DNA from: Lysinibacillus antri
Lineage (GTDB): Bacteria; Bacillota; Bacilli; Bacillales_A; Planococcaceae
Length of the DNA: 64,000 nucleotides
NCBI RefSeq assembly: GCF_003977595.1
Contig: NZ_RYYR01000006.1
Span: 1-64,000 of the forward strand
Direction of reading: 5' to 3'
Positions 1-8,077 of this stretch are shown in pieces. The position numbers and the translations under genes were made by a program. Within the stretch, counting starts at the first letter, position 1. Each line of letters starts with the position of its first letter. Below the pieces are notes generated by a model, which saw only the letters and a program-made list of their open reading frames with translations, had not been told where the DNA came from and did no database searches.

Positions 1-11
1 AGGCAAAATTA

Positions 12-50
12 AAAATGAGTCCGGTACAATACCGAACCCATTTTGAGAAA
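12..50 (-). terminator. probable terminator downstream of the subtilase gene
   Basis: AAAATG...CGGT pairs with ACCG...CATTTT (12-17 and 22-25 with 31-34 and 39-44). Read on the minus strand the stem is followed by a T-rich run. An outer AGGCAA/TTGCCT pair (1-6, 52-57) encloses it. It lies about 70 bases past the stop of the protease. Confidence 0.5.
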
Positions 51-118
51 GTTGCCTAATGAAATAACCGTGTCTAACTTTTAGGGGTCACTTCATTTTA
101 CACTTAGCGGTCCTATTA

Positions 119-1585
119 TTATTTTATAGATCTATTCTTAGATAGGAAGTTATAAATGTTGGCTTCACCTGCCCCGTATAGTGGGTCATTCCCGACTTTG
201 CCAAAATCAATGGAACTTTGTCTGATAGCCGCTGCCACTTGGGAAGGACTATACTCTGGGTGAGCAGCTTTAATGACTCCAGCTATCCCAGCGACTTTTG
301 GTGCTGCCATGGATGTTCCATGTAAATAGGAATAGCCATGCCATTGTCCGTCACTGAACTGTGTAGTTGCATTGCCACCTGCGACTGGATAAGTAGGATA
401 GGTAGATAATGTTCGATAAGTGAAATCTCGTTTATCTAAGTAGTTTCCGGTTGGGTTCTGACGATATAAACTATCATATAATGGACCATTATCCCCACCT
501 GGAGCGGCTACGTCGATGCCATTTCCGTAATTTGAGTAGAAGGCAATGCTAGTATTGGACCATTCATTTGAGGAAGATACAGTAATTACCCCTGGAATTT
601 GGGCTGGAACGACACGAGATGGACCTTTAATGTCTATACCGTACGTTTCCTTCCAATATGCCTGCATATCGTGTAAATCACCCATATTTTTTGAATCATT
701 ACCAGCAGATACCACAACAGTAACTCCTTTTTGGATTGCATATTGAATGGAACGTTGGTAGGCAACCATTGAAGCAGAATCACCTTTCTCATCTAAGTTT
801 TGAGCCATCCAACGCCAACCCCCAATTGACATATTAATGACTTCAACTCCATCATTCGCTGCTGTTACAATCGCATCGGTAATCCATGATTGTTGTGCTC
901 CGCCAGTTGCCCCAAAAACTCGGTAAGCTCTGACCGTTAAATCCGGACCTACACCTTTAACCTTTCCATTAGCAGCAATAGAACCAGCAACATGTGTACC
1001 GTGGCCATTTTGGTCCCAAGCATCGTTTGTGCCTGGTACGAAGGTTTTTGAACCCACGATATCGACATTATCCTTCAAATCTGGATGGCTAAAGTCAATT
1101 CCTGTATCGATAACGGCAACAACCGTATCATGATTACCTTTATTTAACTCATAAGAATCTCCTTCATGTGTTATACGCTGCATGTCCCATTGTTTATCCC
1201 AATAGCTTTCTGCGTCTGAATTTAAAGTAACTTTCTGCCCATTTGGAGTACCAGGAGTAAAATTCACGGCGTCATCAGGATCAGTTTCTAAGTATGCTTC
1301 AAGTTCTCTTCCCGCTGATTGAATGTTTGTATCTTCCTTCACTTTTGAAAGGAAGGCTGGATTTTCTGAAACTACCTCAATAACCCCAATTTCAGATATA
1401 ACTCTTTCAACTGTCCCCCCTGCCTTAGAGATTGACTCTGAGTAATTATCAGGTAACTGCCCTTTATACGCTAATACATAGTGCTCCTTTTCAGGTGCAG
1501 CCTTCGTTATTTTTGTTGGGAAGCCAACGAGTAAAGAAAATGATAGAGCTGAACAGATAGATAGAATAGCTAGTTTTTTCTTCAT
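119..1585 (-). CDS. secreted S8 (subtilisin-family) serine peptidase
   Basis: A 488-residue extracellular serine protease. Residues 1-29 form a signal peptide (MKKK basic start, hydrophobic core, cleavage near TKA-A). Residues 32-100 look like a propeptide resembling those of lantibiotic-leader-processing subtilases. The catalytic domain shows the full triad: Asp160 in VVAVIDTGID, His195 in NGHGTHVAG, and Ser425 in HGTSMAAPK, with oxyanion Asn296 in VSAGN. The start is supported by AAAGGAG nine bases upstream. No lantibiotic, precursor peptide or transporter gene lies beside it, so a general extracellular protease is the safer call and the EpiP/NisP-like flavour is only a resemblance. The gene appears monocistronic, with a hairpin after its stop. 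Confidence 0.93.
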   Translation of the reverse strand: MKKKLAILSICSALSFSLLVGFPTKITKAAPEKEHYVLAYKGQLPDNYSESISKAGGTVERVISEIGVIEVVSENPAFLSKVKEDTNIQSAGRELEAYLETDPDDAVNFTPGTPNGQKVTLNSDAESYWDKQWDMQRITHEGDSYELNKGNHDTVVAVIDTGIDFSHPDLKDNVDIVGSKTFVPGTNDAWDQNGHGTHVAGSIAANGKVKGVGPDLTVRAYRVFGATGGAQQSWITDAIVTAANDGVEVINMSIGGWRWMAQNLDEKGDSASMVAYQRSIQYAIQKGVTVVVSAGNDSKNMGDLHDMQAYWKETYGIDIKGPSRVVPAQIPGVITVSSSNEWSNTSIAFYSNYGNGIDVAAPGGDNGPLYDSLYRQNPTGNYLDKRDFTYRTLSTYPTYPVAGGNATTQFSDGQWHGYSYLHGTSMAAPKVAGIAGVIKAAHPEYSPSQVAAAIRQSSIDFGKVGNDPLYGAGEANIYNFLSKNRSIK

Positions 1586-1853
1586 TTAATCTCTCCTTTG
1601 ATGAAATATAAAATAGAAACATTCTATTAGTATCTATTCATCTTTTTGAAGGTTTATATTAAAATTCTGAAAAACAAGATAAAATGCCTAACTATAGTTG
1701 TTCATCGTTTAATTTCATAGTTATTATGGAGGCTCCTAACTTACTGCTATAAGACTATGAATATATATAAAATTTCATTTATATTGTTTACGGAGAGCCG
1801 TATTATAAGTAAGTGAGTTATTCCTAGGTATTGAAATATCAAACCAACAAAGC
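1586..1853. other. intergenic region with no recognised gene
   Basis: AT-rich spacer upstream of the protease. Its only notable feature is the word CCGTATTATAAGTAA (about 1798-1812), a close variant of which (CCGTATCATAAGTAA) recurs near 5518-5532 upstream of the kinase gene. No ORF with a ribosome binding site was seen. Confidence 0.4.
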
Positions 1854-1891
1854 AAAAATTCTATCAGCAGTATGGTACTGATAGAATTTTT
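1854..1891. terminator. bidirectional terminator
   Basis: A perfect 14-bp stem, AAAAATTCTATCAG with CTGATAGAATTTTT, around a 10-base loop. It has U-rich tails on both strands and sits just past the stop of the beta-lactamase-fold gene (minus strand). Confidence 0.85.
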
Positions 1892-1908
1892 ACTTAGGAG
1901 AAACGGAT

Positions 1909-3375
1909 TTAGGAGTTGTTGGATTGGGATAACCAATCCATTTTTCGCTTTTTCGTTAAGTAAGCTGCAATCATATAGAGTTTAAAACAGCCTACAAGTA
2001 GTAAGATTACTGAAACAGAAAATATAAAACTAGTTACATCTGGAACAAAGTCGAACAAGAAAGACCAAGTAAACCCTAATAGCTTCGGCAATTGAGTTAA
2101 TATCGATAAAGGTAAAATGATATTAATCATTAGTGGGTTAATGAATGTTACAATTTTTCCGTTCGCTAATCGATTATTCCATTTTTTAATATTTTTTATA
2201 TGGAAAAACAGTAGAACGATGATAATGAAAATAATGCCATTCATAATCATATACGTTTGATAATAGGTAGAACTAGAAATGGTCGCAGGTTGCTTTCCTG
2301 CTAATAAATCTACGACTCCCTCTCCAATCCTCTCAATTAATCCAGATATTAATATAGAGTTGTTAATATTTGCAAGTATGATAATCCCGTATTTTTCATT
2401 AGGCATCATAATCATTGTGGAATGATAATTAGGCACTTCACCTGAATGTCTGATAGTTGATATACCATTTATTGGCATGCTAAACCAACCCATTCCATAA
2501 TAACTATCCTCACCCATAATAGGTGCCCTCACAATCGGTTGGTGCATTTCCTCTATACTGGAATTTGAAATTAATGTTTGATTATTGTATTGACCATGAT
2601 TCATATGAGCAATTAAATAGTGTGCCATATCCTCAGCACTCGAAATAAGAAAACCCGCCGGAAGATCATCTTCGTTGTTATAAGGTAATTGGTTGGCGAT
2701 ATTAAATCCAAACCAGGTCCGATACCCTGATGCTAAGCCATTTTTTTTAGCAAGAGTTTGCGATGTATAGCTATGCTTCATTTCAAGTGGAGAAAAGATA
2801 TTTGTTGTTATAAACTCTCCATAAGGTTTATTTGTCACGGATGTGATGATTTTTCCGAGTAGTTTATAATTTTCGTTTGAGTACTCAAATACACGTCCGA
2901 TATTTTCGTTTTTTATTTTCCATGTGTCATCTTTGTGATTAGGGGCTATTGAAATACCACTCGTCTGGTTTAAGAGATTCCTTACAGTAATTTTTGTATT
3001 AGTTATTTTTATTGTTGGGAGATACGTTTGGATTGGTGCATCTAAATCGACCTTTCCTTCTTCTACTAGTTTCATGATTGCCATCGCTGTAAAGGATTTG
3101 GTTGTTGATCCTAAAATAAAAGGTGTTTGAGCAGTTACAGGCTTATCGCTATCATCAATATGTCCGTACCCTTTTAAATGAATAATTTGTTTATCTTTAA
3201 CAATTCCGAGTGATATTCCTGGAATATGAGCTGCTTTCATCTCTGCTAAAATATAATTATCAATTTGCTTTAATTTCTCAGTTTCTCTATCTGTTTGTGC
3301 GTGCACTGTAAATGAGTGCAATGGTAATATGAAAAAATAAAAATAGATAACAAAAAGAACCACTAATTTTTTCAC
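1909..3375 (-). CDS. membrane-anchored beta-lactamase/PBP-fold serine hydrolase (PF00144 type)
   Basis: A 488-residue protein of the class C beta-lactamase / penicillin-binding-protein-like superfamily. An N-terminal signal or anchor (1-26) is followed by the extracellular catalytic domain with the three family motifs: Ser90-x-x-Lys93 (GSTTKSF), Tyr165-Ser-Asn167 (EYSNENY) and His310-Ser-Gly312 (RHSGE). About 110 C-terminal residues carry three hydrophobic segments, so the enzyme is probably held at the membrane face. Such proteins can be D-Ala-D-Ala carboxypeptidases, esterases or D-peptidases, and the substrate cannot be read here. The gene lies 82 bases downstream of a response regulator and kinase on the same strand, separated from them by a hairpin, so it may be their target or a partly read-through operon member. 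Confidence 0.85.
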   Translation of the reverse strand: MKKLVVLFVIYFYFFILPLHSFTVHAQTDRETEKLKQIDNYILAEMKAAHIPGISLGIVKDKQIIHLKGYGHIDDSDKPVTAQTPFILGSTTKSFTAMAIMKLVEEGKVDLDAPIQTYLPTIKITNTKITVRNLLNQTSGISIAPNHKDDTWKIKNENIGRVFEYSNENYKLLGKIITSVTNKPYGEFITTNIFSPLEMKHSYTSQTLAKKNGLASGYRTWFGFNIANQLPYNNEDDLPAGFLISSAEDMAHYLIAHMNHGQYNNQTLISNSSIEEMHQPIVRAPIMGEDSYYGMGWFSMPINGISTIRHSGEVPNYHSTMIMMPNEKYGIIILANINNSILISGLIERIGEGVVDLLAGKQPATISSSTYYQTYMIMNGIIFIIIVLLFFHIKNIKKWNNRLANGKIVTFINPLMINIILPLSILTQLPKLLGFTWSFLFDFVPDVTSFIFSVSVILLLVGCFKLYMIAAYLTKKRKMDWLSQSNNS

Positions 3376-3430
3376 TATTTATTCTCCTTATAATAAATTC
3401 TCTCTTTAGTTTAGTAAGGAAAACAGAGAA

Positions 3431-3457
3431 AAAGGAGGGTGAAATTTTCTCCCCTCC
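3431..3457 (-). terminator. terminator or attenuator between regulator and hydrolase genes
   Basis: On the minus strand GGAGGG...AAATTT...CCCTCC forms a hairpin followed by TTTTT. It overlaps the end of the response-regulator gene and precedes the hydrolase gene. Confidence 0.6.
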
Positions 3458-4039
3458 CTAATGACGACGTTTTAGTTTTTTTGAAATATTTTTCATATGG
3501 GTTCCAATCGTATCTAATGTAGTATGAAAATACTCGGCTATTTGCGGACGTGTATATCCTTCTTCTTTTAAGTTATAGACGTTTTTTTCCATTGGAGTAA
3601 GTGATTTTAGGCGGATCTCTCTCAGAATGGCTCCCGTTGCATCAGGATGTAAGGAAACCTGATTATGGAAAGCATCACGAATACAACTAAGAATATCTTT
3701 TATACTCGATTTACTTACATAGTTAGCGGCTCCCCATTCAATCGCTTTAACAATTGTATCCCGATCGGTTATAGCAGTTAACATGATGATTTTACTACCA
3801 TTCCCCAGTTTAGAGATTTCAAAAGTTGCTTCAATTCCATCTAAATTATTTTCTGTTAAGTTAATATCCATTAAAATCACGTCAAGAGGTAGTAGTTTAG
3901 ATGCTTCTACTGCCTCTTCTTTTGTAGAGGCGATTTTAATTAATTCAATATCGGGCTCCATTTCAAGGTCATAGGCTAAGTCCTTTTGCCACCTTGGATC
4001 ATCTTCAACGAGCATAATTTTTATTTTTTCCAAAAGCAT
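3458..4039 (-). CDS. NarL/LuxR-type response regulator
   Basis: A 193-residue response regulator. The receiver domain shows the acidic pair in MLVEDDPRW (residues 12-14), phospho-acceptor Asp58 in VILMDIN, the TAI switch region and Lys in YVSKSS. The C-terminal helix-turn-helix (about 130-190) begins LTPMEKNVYNL and contains the recognition helix near IGTHMKNI. This HTH is a little divergent from classical GerE domains. The start is supported by TTGGAG six bases upstream. The gene overlaps the 3' end of the kinase gene by 35 bases, so the two are translated from one message. The likely target is its own operon, including the serine hydrolase downstream. Confidence 0.9.
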   Translation of the reverse strand: MLLEKIKIMLVEDDPRWQKDLAYDLEMEPDIELIKIASTKEEAVEASKLLPLDVILMDINLTENNLDGIEATFEISKLGNGSKIIMLTAITDRDTIVKAIEWGAANYVSKSSIKDILSCIRDAFHNQVSLHPDATGAILREIRLKSLTPMEKNVYNLKEEGYTRPQIAEYFHTTLDTIGTHMKNISKKLKRRH

Positions 4040-5402
4040 TCACGCTCCAAAATCGTTTCTTATTTGTCCGAATCGGAAGCTGAATCCGAACCGTAGTCCC
4101 TTTTCCTATTTTAGAAAATGGAATAGATAGCGTTCCTCCATGTTTGTTAATGACAAAATAAACATAGTAAAGGCCGACACCATAATGGGAAACCGACTTT
4201 TTAGTAGTATATAAGGGTGTGATTACATCATTGATATGGTCTTGATGAATCCCTTTCCCGTTGTCTGTTACTTCGAGAATGGCTTCATTATGTCTTTGAT
4301 ATAGATGAATTTTTATTTCCCCATTTGGATGTTCAATGGCTTCCACACTATTAGATAATAAATTAGTAATACATTCCTTGATATGTACGGGGTCCATTTC
4401 TAAGTCAATTGGGACGGTTAAATCCAAGACAAACTTGATTGTCTGATTGGTCCGACCCTCTTGAAAGGATGTGAGTGCCTCAACAATAATGCTATTGAAG
4501 GAAAGCTTTCTGCGATTAAGTACAATATCATCCGTTTTTTTGACAGCTAGAATCATATTGTTCATATGTTGTAATGATACATCCATCTCTTCAAAATTTT
4601 TCTCGAGAGGGCTTTTTAATGTAATATCTGTAGCGGATAGTAGTCGTTTATTCCGTTCATTTAAATAAGCTAAGCGGTTAATTTCATTTTTAAGAGTGTG
4701 AAGGACCATAGAATCAGCTTTCATTTTTAAAGCAATGGGATCATCGTAAAAAATAAGAGGATCATAGATGAAATCAGTTCTTTTTGCTAGATACCGTTTC
4801 AACAAAATTGATGTTAAACAACCTATAAATATTAGTAATCCCCATGATGTAGTTTGAATTGGAGCATAATTGGCTATTTTAATGGCTGAGAAGATGTCAA
4901 TCATAAGGGTAATGATTAAGCTTATTAGTCCAAATGTAAAAATAATCGCCTCTTTGTTCCCATAATTGGCTTTTGCAATGGTGATAATAGCAACATAAAG
5001 AATAGATATAATATTTAGCATACTATATGGTAGAAAAGTACCTTCAAGGGGAACAATTGAAAGCATTGATAATAAGGAAATCATGAACCAGCACAAAAGG
5101 TGAAATTGCCATAAACGCCGATTGATGTTTTTAAAACCTTGGCCAAAGATTTGTTCATAGAATAAAAAGAAAAAGGTACTAGAACCATATGACATATACT
5201 TAATTAAGGACGAATAGGTGATTGCAGCTGGCATTTGCCAAACGCCTAATAGATTGACTGATATTGATACCAGGAATAAGCTGAAGTAGATTAGATAAGG
5301 ATGTTTTCTCTTTGGATAAGAATAAATAAATAAGCAAATGAACATAAAACTTAAAAAAAACAATACATATATATATAAATTTTGAAAATTATGAGTGACC
5401 AT
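4005..5402 (-). CDS. membrane sensor histidine kinase with 7-TM-like input
   Basis: A 465-residue kinase. The first 205 residues contain about seven hydrophobic segments, with no extracellular domain of any size, which suggests sensing within or at the membrane. The dimerisation/phospho-acceptor segment is probably LHTLKNEINRL (His near 236). The HATPase domain follows, with an N box in CITNLLSNSVEAI, G1 in DNGKGI and G2 in YGVGLYYV. The kinase core is of the NtrB/AgrC-like HxxxN type rather than HisKA_3, which is unusual for a kinase paired with a NarL-type regulator. It is the first gene of the minus-strand kinase/regulator pair. Confidence 0.88.
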   Translation of the reverse strand: MVTHNFQNLYIYVLFFLSFMFICLFIYSYPKRKHPYLIYFSLFLVSISVNLLGVWQMPAAITYSSLIKYMSYGSSTFFFLFYEQIFGQGFKNINRRLWQFHLLCWFMISLLSMLSIVPLEGTFLPYSMLNIISILYVAIITIAKANYGNKEAIIFTFGLISLIITLMIDIFSAIKIANYAPIQTTSWGLLIFIGCLTSILLKRYLAKRTDFIYDPLIFYDDPIALKMKADSMVLHTLKNEINRLAYLNERNKRLLSATDITLKSPLEKNFEEMDVSLQHMNNMILAVKKTDDIVLNRRKLSFNSIIVEALTSFQEGRTNQTIKFVLDLTVPIDLEMDPVHIKECITNLLSNSVEAIEHPNGEIKIHLYQRHNEAILEVTDNGKGIHQDHINDVITPLYTTKKSVSHYGVGLYYVYFVINKHGGTLSIPFSKIGKGTTVRIQLPIRTNKKRFWSVNAFGKNKNYAR

Positions 5403-5549
5403 ATTATTCTCCTATTTTACTCGCCTGGAAGATATTATATAAAAATTTTAATAGTAGGACAAATTACATTCCTAAATAGATGAAAGTTAAAACCCCATTT
5501 AGATACATCATGGTGAACCGTATCATAAGTAAATAAGGAGTAGGAAAAA

Positions 5550-5584
5550 CCACTAAAAATATTGATCTATAACGTTTTTAGCGG
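5550..5584 (-). terminator. terminator of the small membrane-protein gene
   Basis: CCACTAAAAA pairs with TTTTTAGCGG with one mismatch. On the minus strand the stem is followed by TTTTT, just past the stop at 5597, which supports the reality of the 61-codon gene. Confidence 0.75.
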
Positions 5585-5596
5585 CTACTCAACTTA

Positions 5597-5782
5597 TTAT
5601 AAAATTAAACTAACAATACTTGAAAGGATGCTTACGAGTGTGGCGCCATATAACAGTTTTAATCCAAAACGTGCAACAGCATTCCCCTTCTCTTCATTCA
5701 GACCTTTAACAGCCCCGACAATAATTGCTAATTTAAAACCATCAAGGATATATTCACCGAGCATTTCAAAAAGAATTACCAT
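5597..5782 (-). CDS. small two-helix membrane protein, unknown function
   Basis: A 61-residue protein with two hydrophobic segments (about 8-26 and 42-61) linked by a charged stretch ([12 protein letters not shown]). I do not recognise the family. It is supported as a gene by an AGGAG five bases before the ATG and by a terminator hairpin immediately after the stop on the same strand. A 91-codon frame on the opposite strand covers it, but lacks comparable signals. Confidence 0.6.
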   Translation of the reverse strand: MVILFEMLGEYILDGFKLAIIVGAVKGLNEEKGNAVARFGLKLLYGATLVSILSSIVSLIL

Positions 5783-6295
5783 TTCTGCTCCTGTATTTCT
5801 AAAATCCCTACATGATAGTAACTTATCTTTATGGTAGATATAATGTGTATTTTATCCATGTTTTACAAAAAAGAACTGGACATAGTTTATTCAAGTAACA
5901 ATATCTATGATGATGGCTATTTTTATGTCCTAGTGCATGGAAATTTACCAATTATATTGTACAAAAACTATTTAATAGAGGAGTAAATGCAGATAAATTT
6001 ATACCATATATATAGAAGGTAAAACCGCAAAAAAGTATCATTTATTCTATTGGAGGAGAGATTATTTTAAGATAGCCTACTTGTTTTAATTTAAAAAATG
6101 TAAAAGTGGTTTCTAGTTTTGAAATTCTTTAATTTTGTATACCAATATAATTTATTTCCCAGCTTTCAGTATTTTTTCAGCAATTTGTTTAATGGGAAAT
6201 TCTACATATGCCATTAATAGAAGAGAAGGATTAGATAAAAGATGATAAGATAAGAGTAGTAGAGAAACAAATTGAGTATAAAAGGGAGATTGAAT
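5783..6295. other. gene-poor AT-rich spacer
   Basis: About 510 bases with no ORF that has a credible ribosome binding site. It precedes the ATPase-domain gene, which lacks the N-terminal domain normal for its family, so eroded coding sequence may lie here. I could not recognise any in the three plus-strand frames. Confidence 0.4.
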
Positions 6296-7846
6296 GTGAA
6301 TAAAAATGTACATCATCCACCTGATTATTCATCCGTTCCGCAAGACAATTTGATTTTAGAACATTATGGGATAAATGAACTAAATTTTGAATCGATTAAA
6401 AGGTATCGAGAGAAATTTTCCGCTAGTAAACCAGATCACCCTTGGAACGGATTGGAGATGAAGGATTTTCTATATAAAATTGGTGCTTGGGGAAAGGTTC
6501 GAAATACGAATAAAGAAGGTTTAACTCTTGCTGGCTTACTGATGTTTAGTGAAGAAAGAATCATTACAGAGGTATTACCACAGTATTTTATTGAATATCG
6601 AGAAAACTTAGGCGAAACAACAGATGAGGCTTGGTCTAAACGGTTTACTTCACAGGATGGGACTTGGTCAGGGAATGTATTTGATTTTTACTTTAAAACG
6701 AGCACAGATTTAGTCGGAAGTTTTGATAGTTTATATAAAAGATCTAATTCTACGCAATCTGATGAGACTGCTATTAAAGCTTGCTTACAGGAGTCACTAA
6801 TCAATGCCTTAGTTCACTCGGATTATTATGGAGAAGGCGGTGTTGTAATCGAAAAAGAAAGCACTTTATTTCGATTTTCAAACCCTGGTCTTCTTCGTAT
6901 ATCCGTAGAACAGGCATTAGAGGGGAATATTAGTAACTTACGTAACCCTAACCTTTTTAAAATGTTTATTTTAATAGGGCTTTGTAAAAGAACTGGTTCT
7001 GGATTAAAGAGCATTGAAACAGCTTGGAAGTATTATGGAGATGATGCGTTTGATTTAACCCAAGATCCAGAGTCAGAGCGTACGATTCTCACGTTACATG
7101 TAAATTTAAACGTAACGGAAGAACAAGAACAGGAACATTTTGAAGAAATCACAGAAAGCGATCTGTTTTTATTTCCCGAAGAAGAACATCATGAGCCCTT
7201 AATGGCGAATTTTGACGTTTTGGAGAACTCCGTAAATAAGGAAACTAGCTCCTATAATAATGAAGGGAACACTATTGATAGCGAGATAAACTCCGTAAAT
7301 AAAGAAAGCGACTCCTATAATAAGAGTGTAGACTCCATTAATAGCGAGATTAACTCCTGTAATAACGGCGTTAACTCCTTAAATAGCGAGACTAACTCCT
7401 GTAATAACGAGGTTGACTCCTATAATAAAGAGGCACTCCCTTTTGATCGTTTAGATAGCATCTTGAACTCCTATAATAGTGAGATGCTTGCGACAAATGA
7501 CGAAAAAATAGAGATGGCAGGAAACGCTTTGATAACTGAAACGGAAGAGGAGGAGATTAACGTATCTTCTCCAAAAGAAGTAGAAGAGAAATTGTGGGAA
7601 ATATCAGAGCTTGCCAGAAGGAAAAAACGTTTATCACCAAGCGTAATGGAAGAAATAATTATGAAACTGTGCACCCAAAGACCATTAATGATCAGAGAAC
7701 TGGCAGACTTATTGGGGAGAACTCCTGATGGATTAAGAAATAATTATCTTGCAAAGCTATTAGATAAAGGGAAAGTAAGGCTGAAGTACCCAAATCAAAT
7801 AAATCATCCGAAACAAGCTTATATAGCTGTTGAAAAGCAAAATTAG
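6296..7846 (+). CDS. RecG-C-terminal-like ATP-binding (HATPase_c_4) protein with heptad-repeat insert and winged helix
   Basis: A 516-residue cytoplasmic protein of the COG2865 type (putative regulators with a RecG-related ATP-binding C-terminal domain). The linker motif KPDHPW and GLTLAGLLMF (about 45-83) lead into the GHKL-like ATPase core: N box around QESLINALVHSDYY (165-178), RFSNPG, and RTGSG (232-236). Residues 311-380 are ten copies of a seven-residue Asn/Ser-rich repeat. The last 80 residues look like a winged helix-turn-helix (RELADLLGRTPDGLRN). The start chosen is GTG at 6296, with AAGGGAG seven bases upstream; an in-frame TTG at 6272 has no ribosome binding site. The usual N-terminal AlbA_2 (Schlafen-like) domain is missing. 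Function unknown. Confidence 0.75.
   Translation: MNKNVHHPPDYSSVPQDNLILEHYGINELNFESIKRYREKFSASKPDHPWNGLEMKDFLYKIGAWGKVRNTNKEGLTLAGLLMFSEERIITEVLPQYFIEYRENLGETTDEAWSKRFTSQDGTWSGNVFDFYFKTSTDLVGSFDSLYKRSNSTQSDETAIKACLQESLINALVHSDYYGEGGVVIEKESTLFRFSNPGLLRISVEQALEGNISNLRNPNLFKMFILIGLCKRTGSGLKSIETAWKYYGDDAFDLTQDPESERTILTLHVNLNVTEEQEQEHFEEITESDLFLFPEEEHHEPLMANFDVLENSVNKETSSYNNEGNTIDSEINSVNKESDSYNKSVDSINSEINSCNNGVNSLNSETNSCNNEVDSYNKEALPFDRLDSILNSYNSEMLATNDEKIEMAGNALITETEEEEINVSSPKEVEEKLWEISELARRKKRLSPSVMEEIIMKLCTQRPLMIRELADLLGRTPDGLRNNYLAKLLDKGKVRLKYPNQINHPKQAYIAVEKQN
7226..7435 (+). repeat. ten-copy 21-bp in-frame tandem repeat
   Basis: Ten consecutive 21-base units begin with variants of AACTCCnnnAATA. 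They encode heptapeptides such as NSVNKET, SSYNNEG, DSINSEI, NSCNNGV and DSYNKEA. The phase is exact across all ten units, and the divergence between units suggests an old expansion. Confidence 0.9.
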
Positions 7847-7886
7847 TAGATGACTCAAAATTTATTGTAAGGATTAAAAAACATGT

Positions 7887-7926
7887 GAAGACCATTGGAG
7901 GAAATTCTCTGATGGTCTTCTACTAT
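7887..7926 (+). terminator. terminator after the ATPase-domain gene
   Basis: GAAGACCAT (7887-7895) pairs with ATGGTCTTC (7912-7920), followed by a weak T tract. Confidence 0.7.
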
Positions 7927-8077
7927 TTTTATAAACAGTACAAGTGCATTTTGTTAAATAGCAAAATTTTAATAATTGTTTCTTGAATAAGCCTGTTTAA
8001 TATTTAGGAACAAATATGTTGGAATAGTGATAGAATAATAGTTCATCCTGTTTAAGTAGTCAAAGGAGTGGGAAAGA

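Noticed and set aside
119-1585. Subtilase considered as a lantibiotic leader peptidase (EpiP/NisP)
   Set aside because: No lantibiotic precursor, modification or transport gene lies nearby, so the resemblance of the propeptide is not enough.
1798-1812. CCGTATTATAAGTAA and its near copy at about 5518, considered as group II intron domain V remnants (GAGCCGTAT)
   Set aside because: No complementary 3' strand of domain V and no intron-encoded protein follow either copy; a short word shared by two AT-rich spacers is weak evidence.
1909-3375. Beta-lactamase-fold gene considered as an antibiotic-resistance beta-lactamase
   Set aside because: Motif spacing and the three-helix C-terminal anchor fit the broad PF00144 hydrolase family, whose members are mostly not resistance enzymes.
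5562-5837. 91-codon plus-strand frame overlapping the small membrane-protein gene
   Set aside because: It lacks a ribosome binding site, and its sequence is the antisense of a hydrophobic protein that has both a good ribosome binding site and a terminator.
7226-7435. Regular 21-bp repeats considered as a CRISPR-like array
   Set aside because: The units are contiguous, with no unique spacers, and are in frame inside a protein-coding gene.
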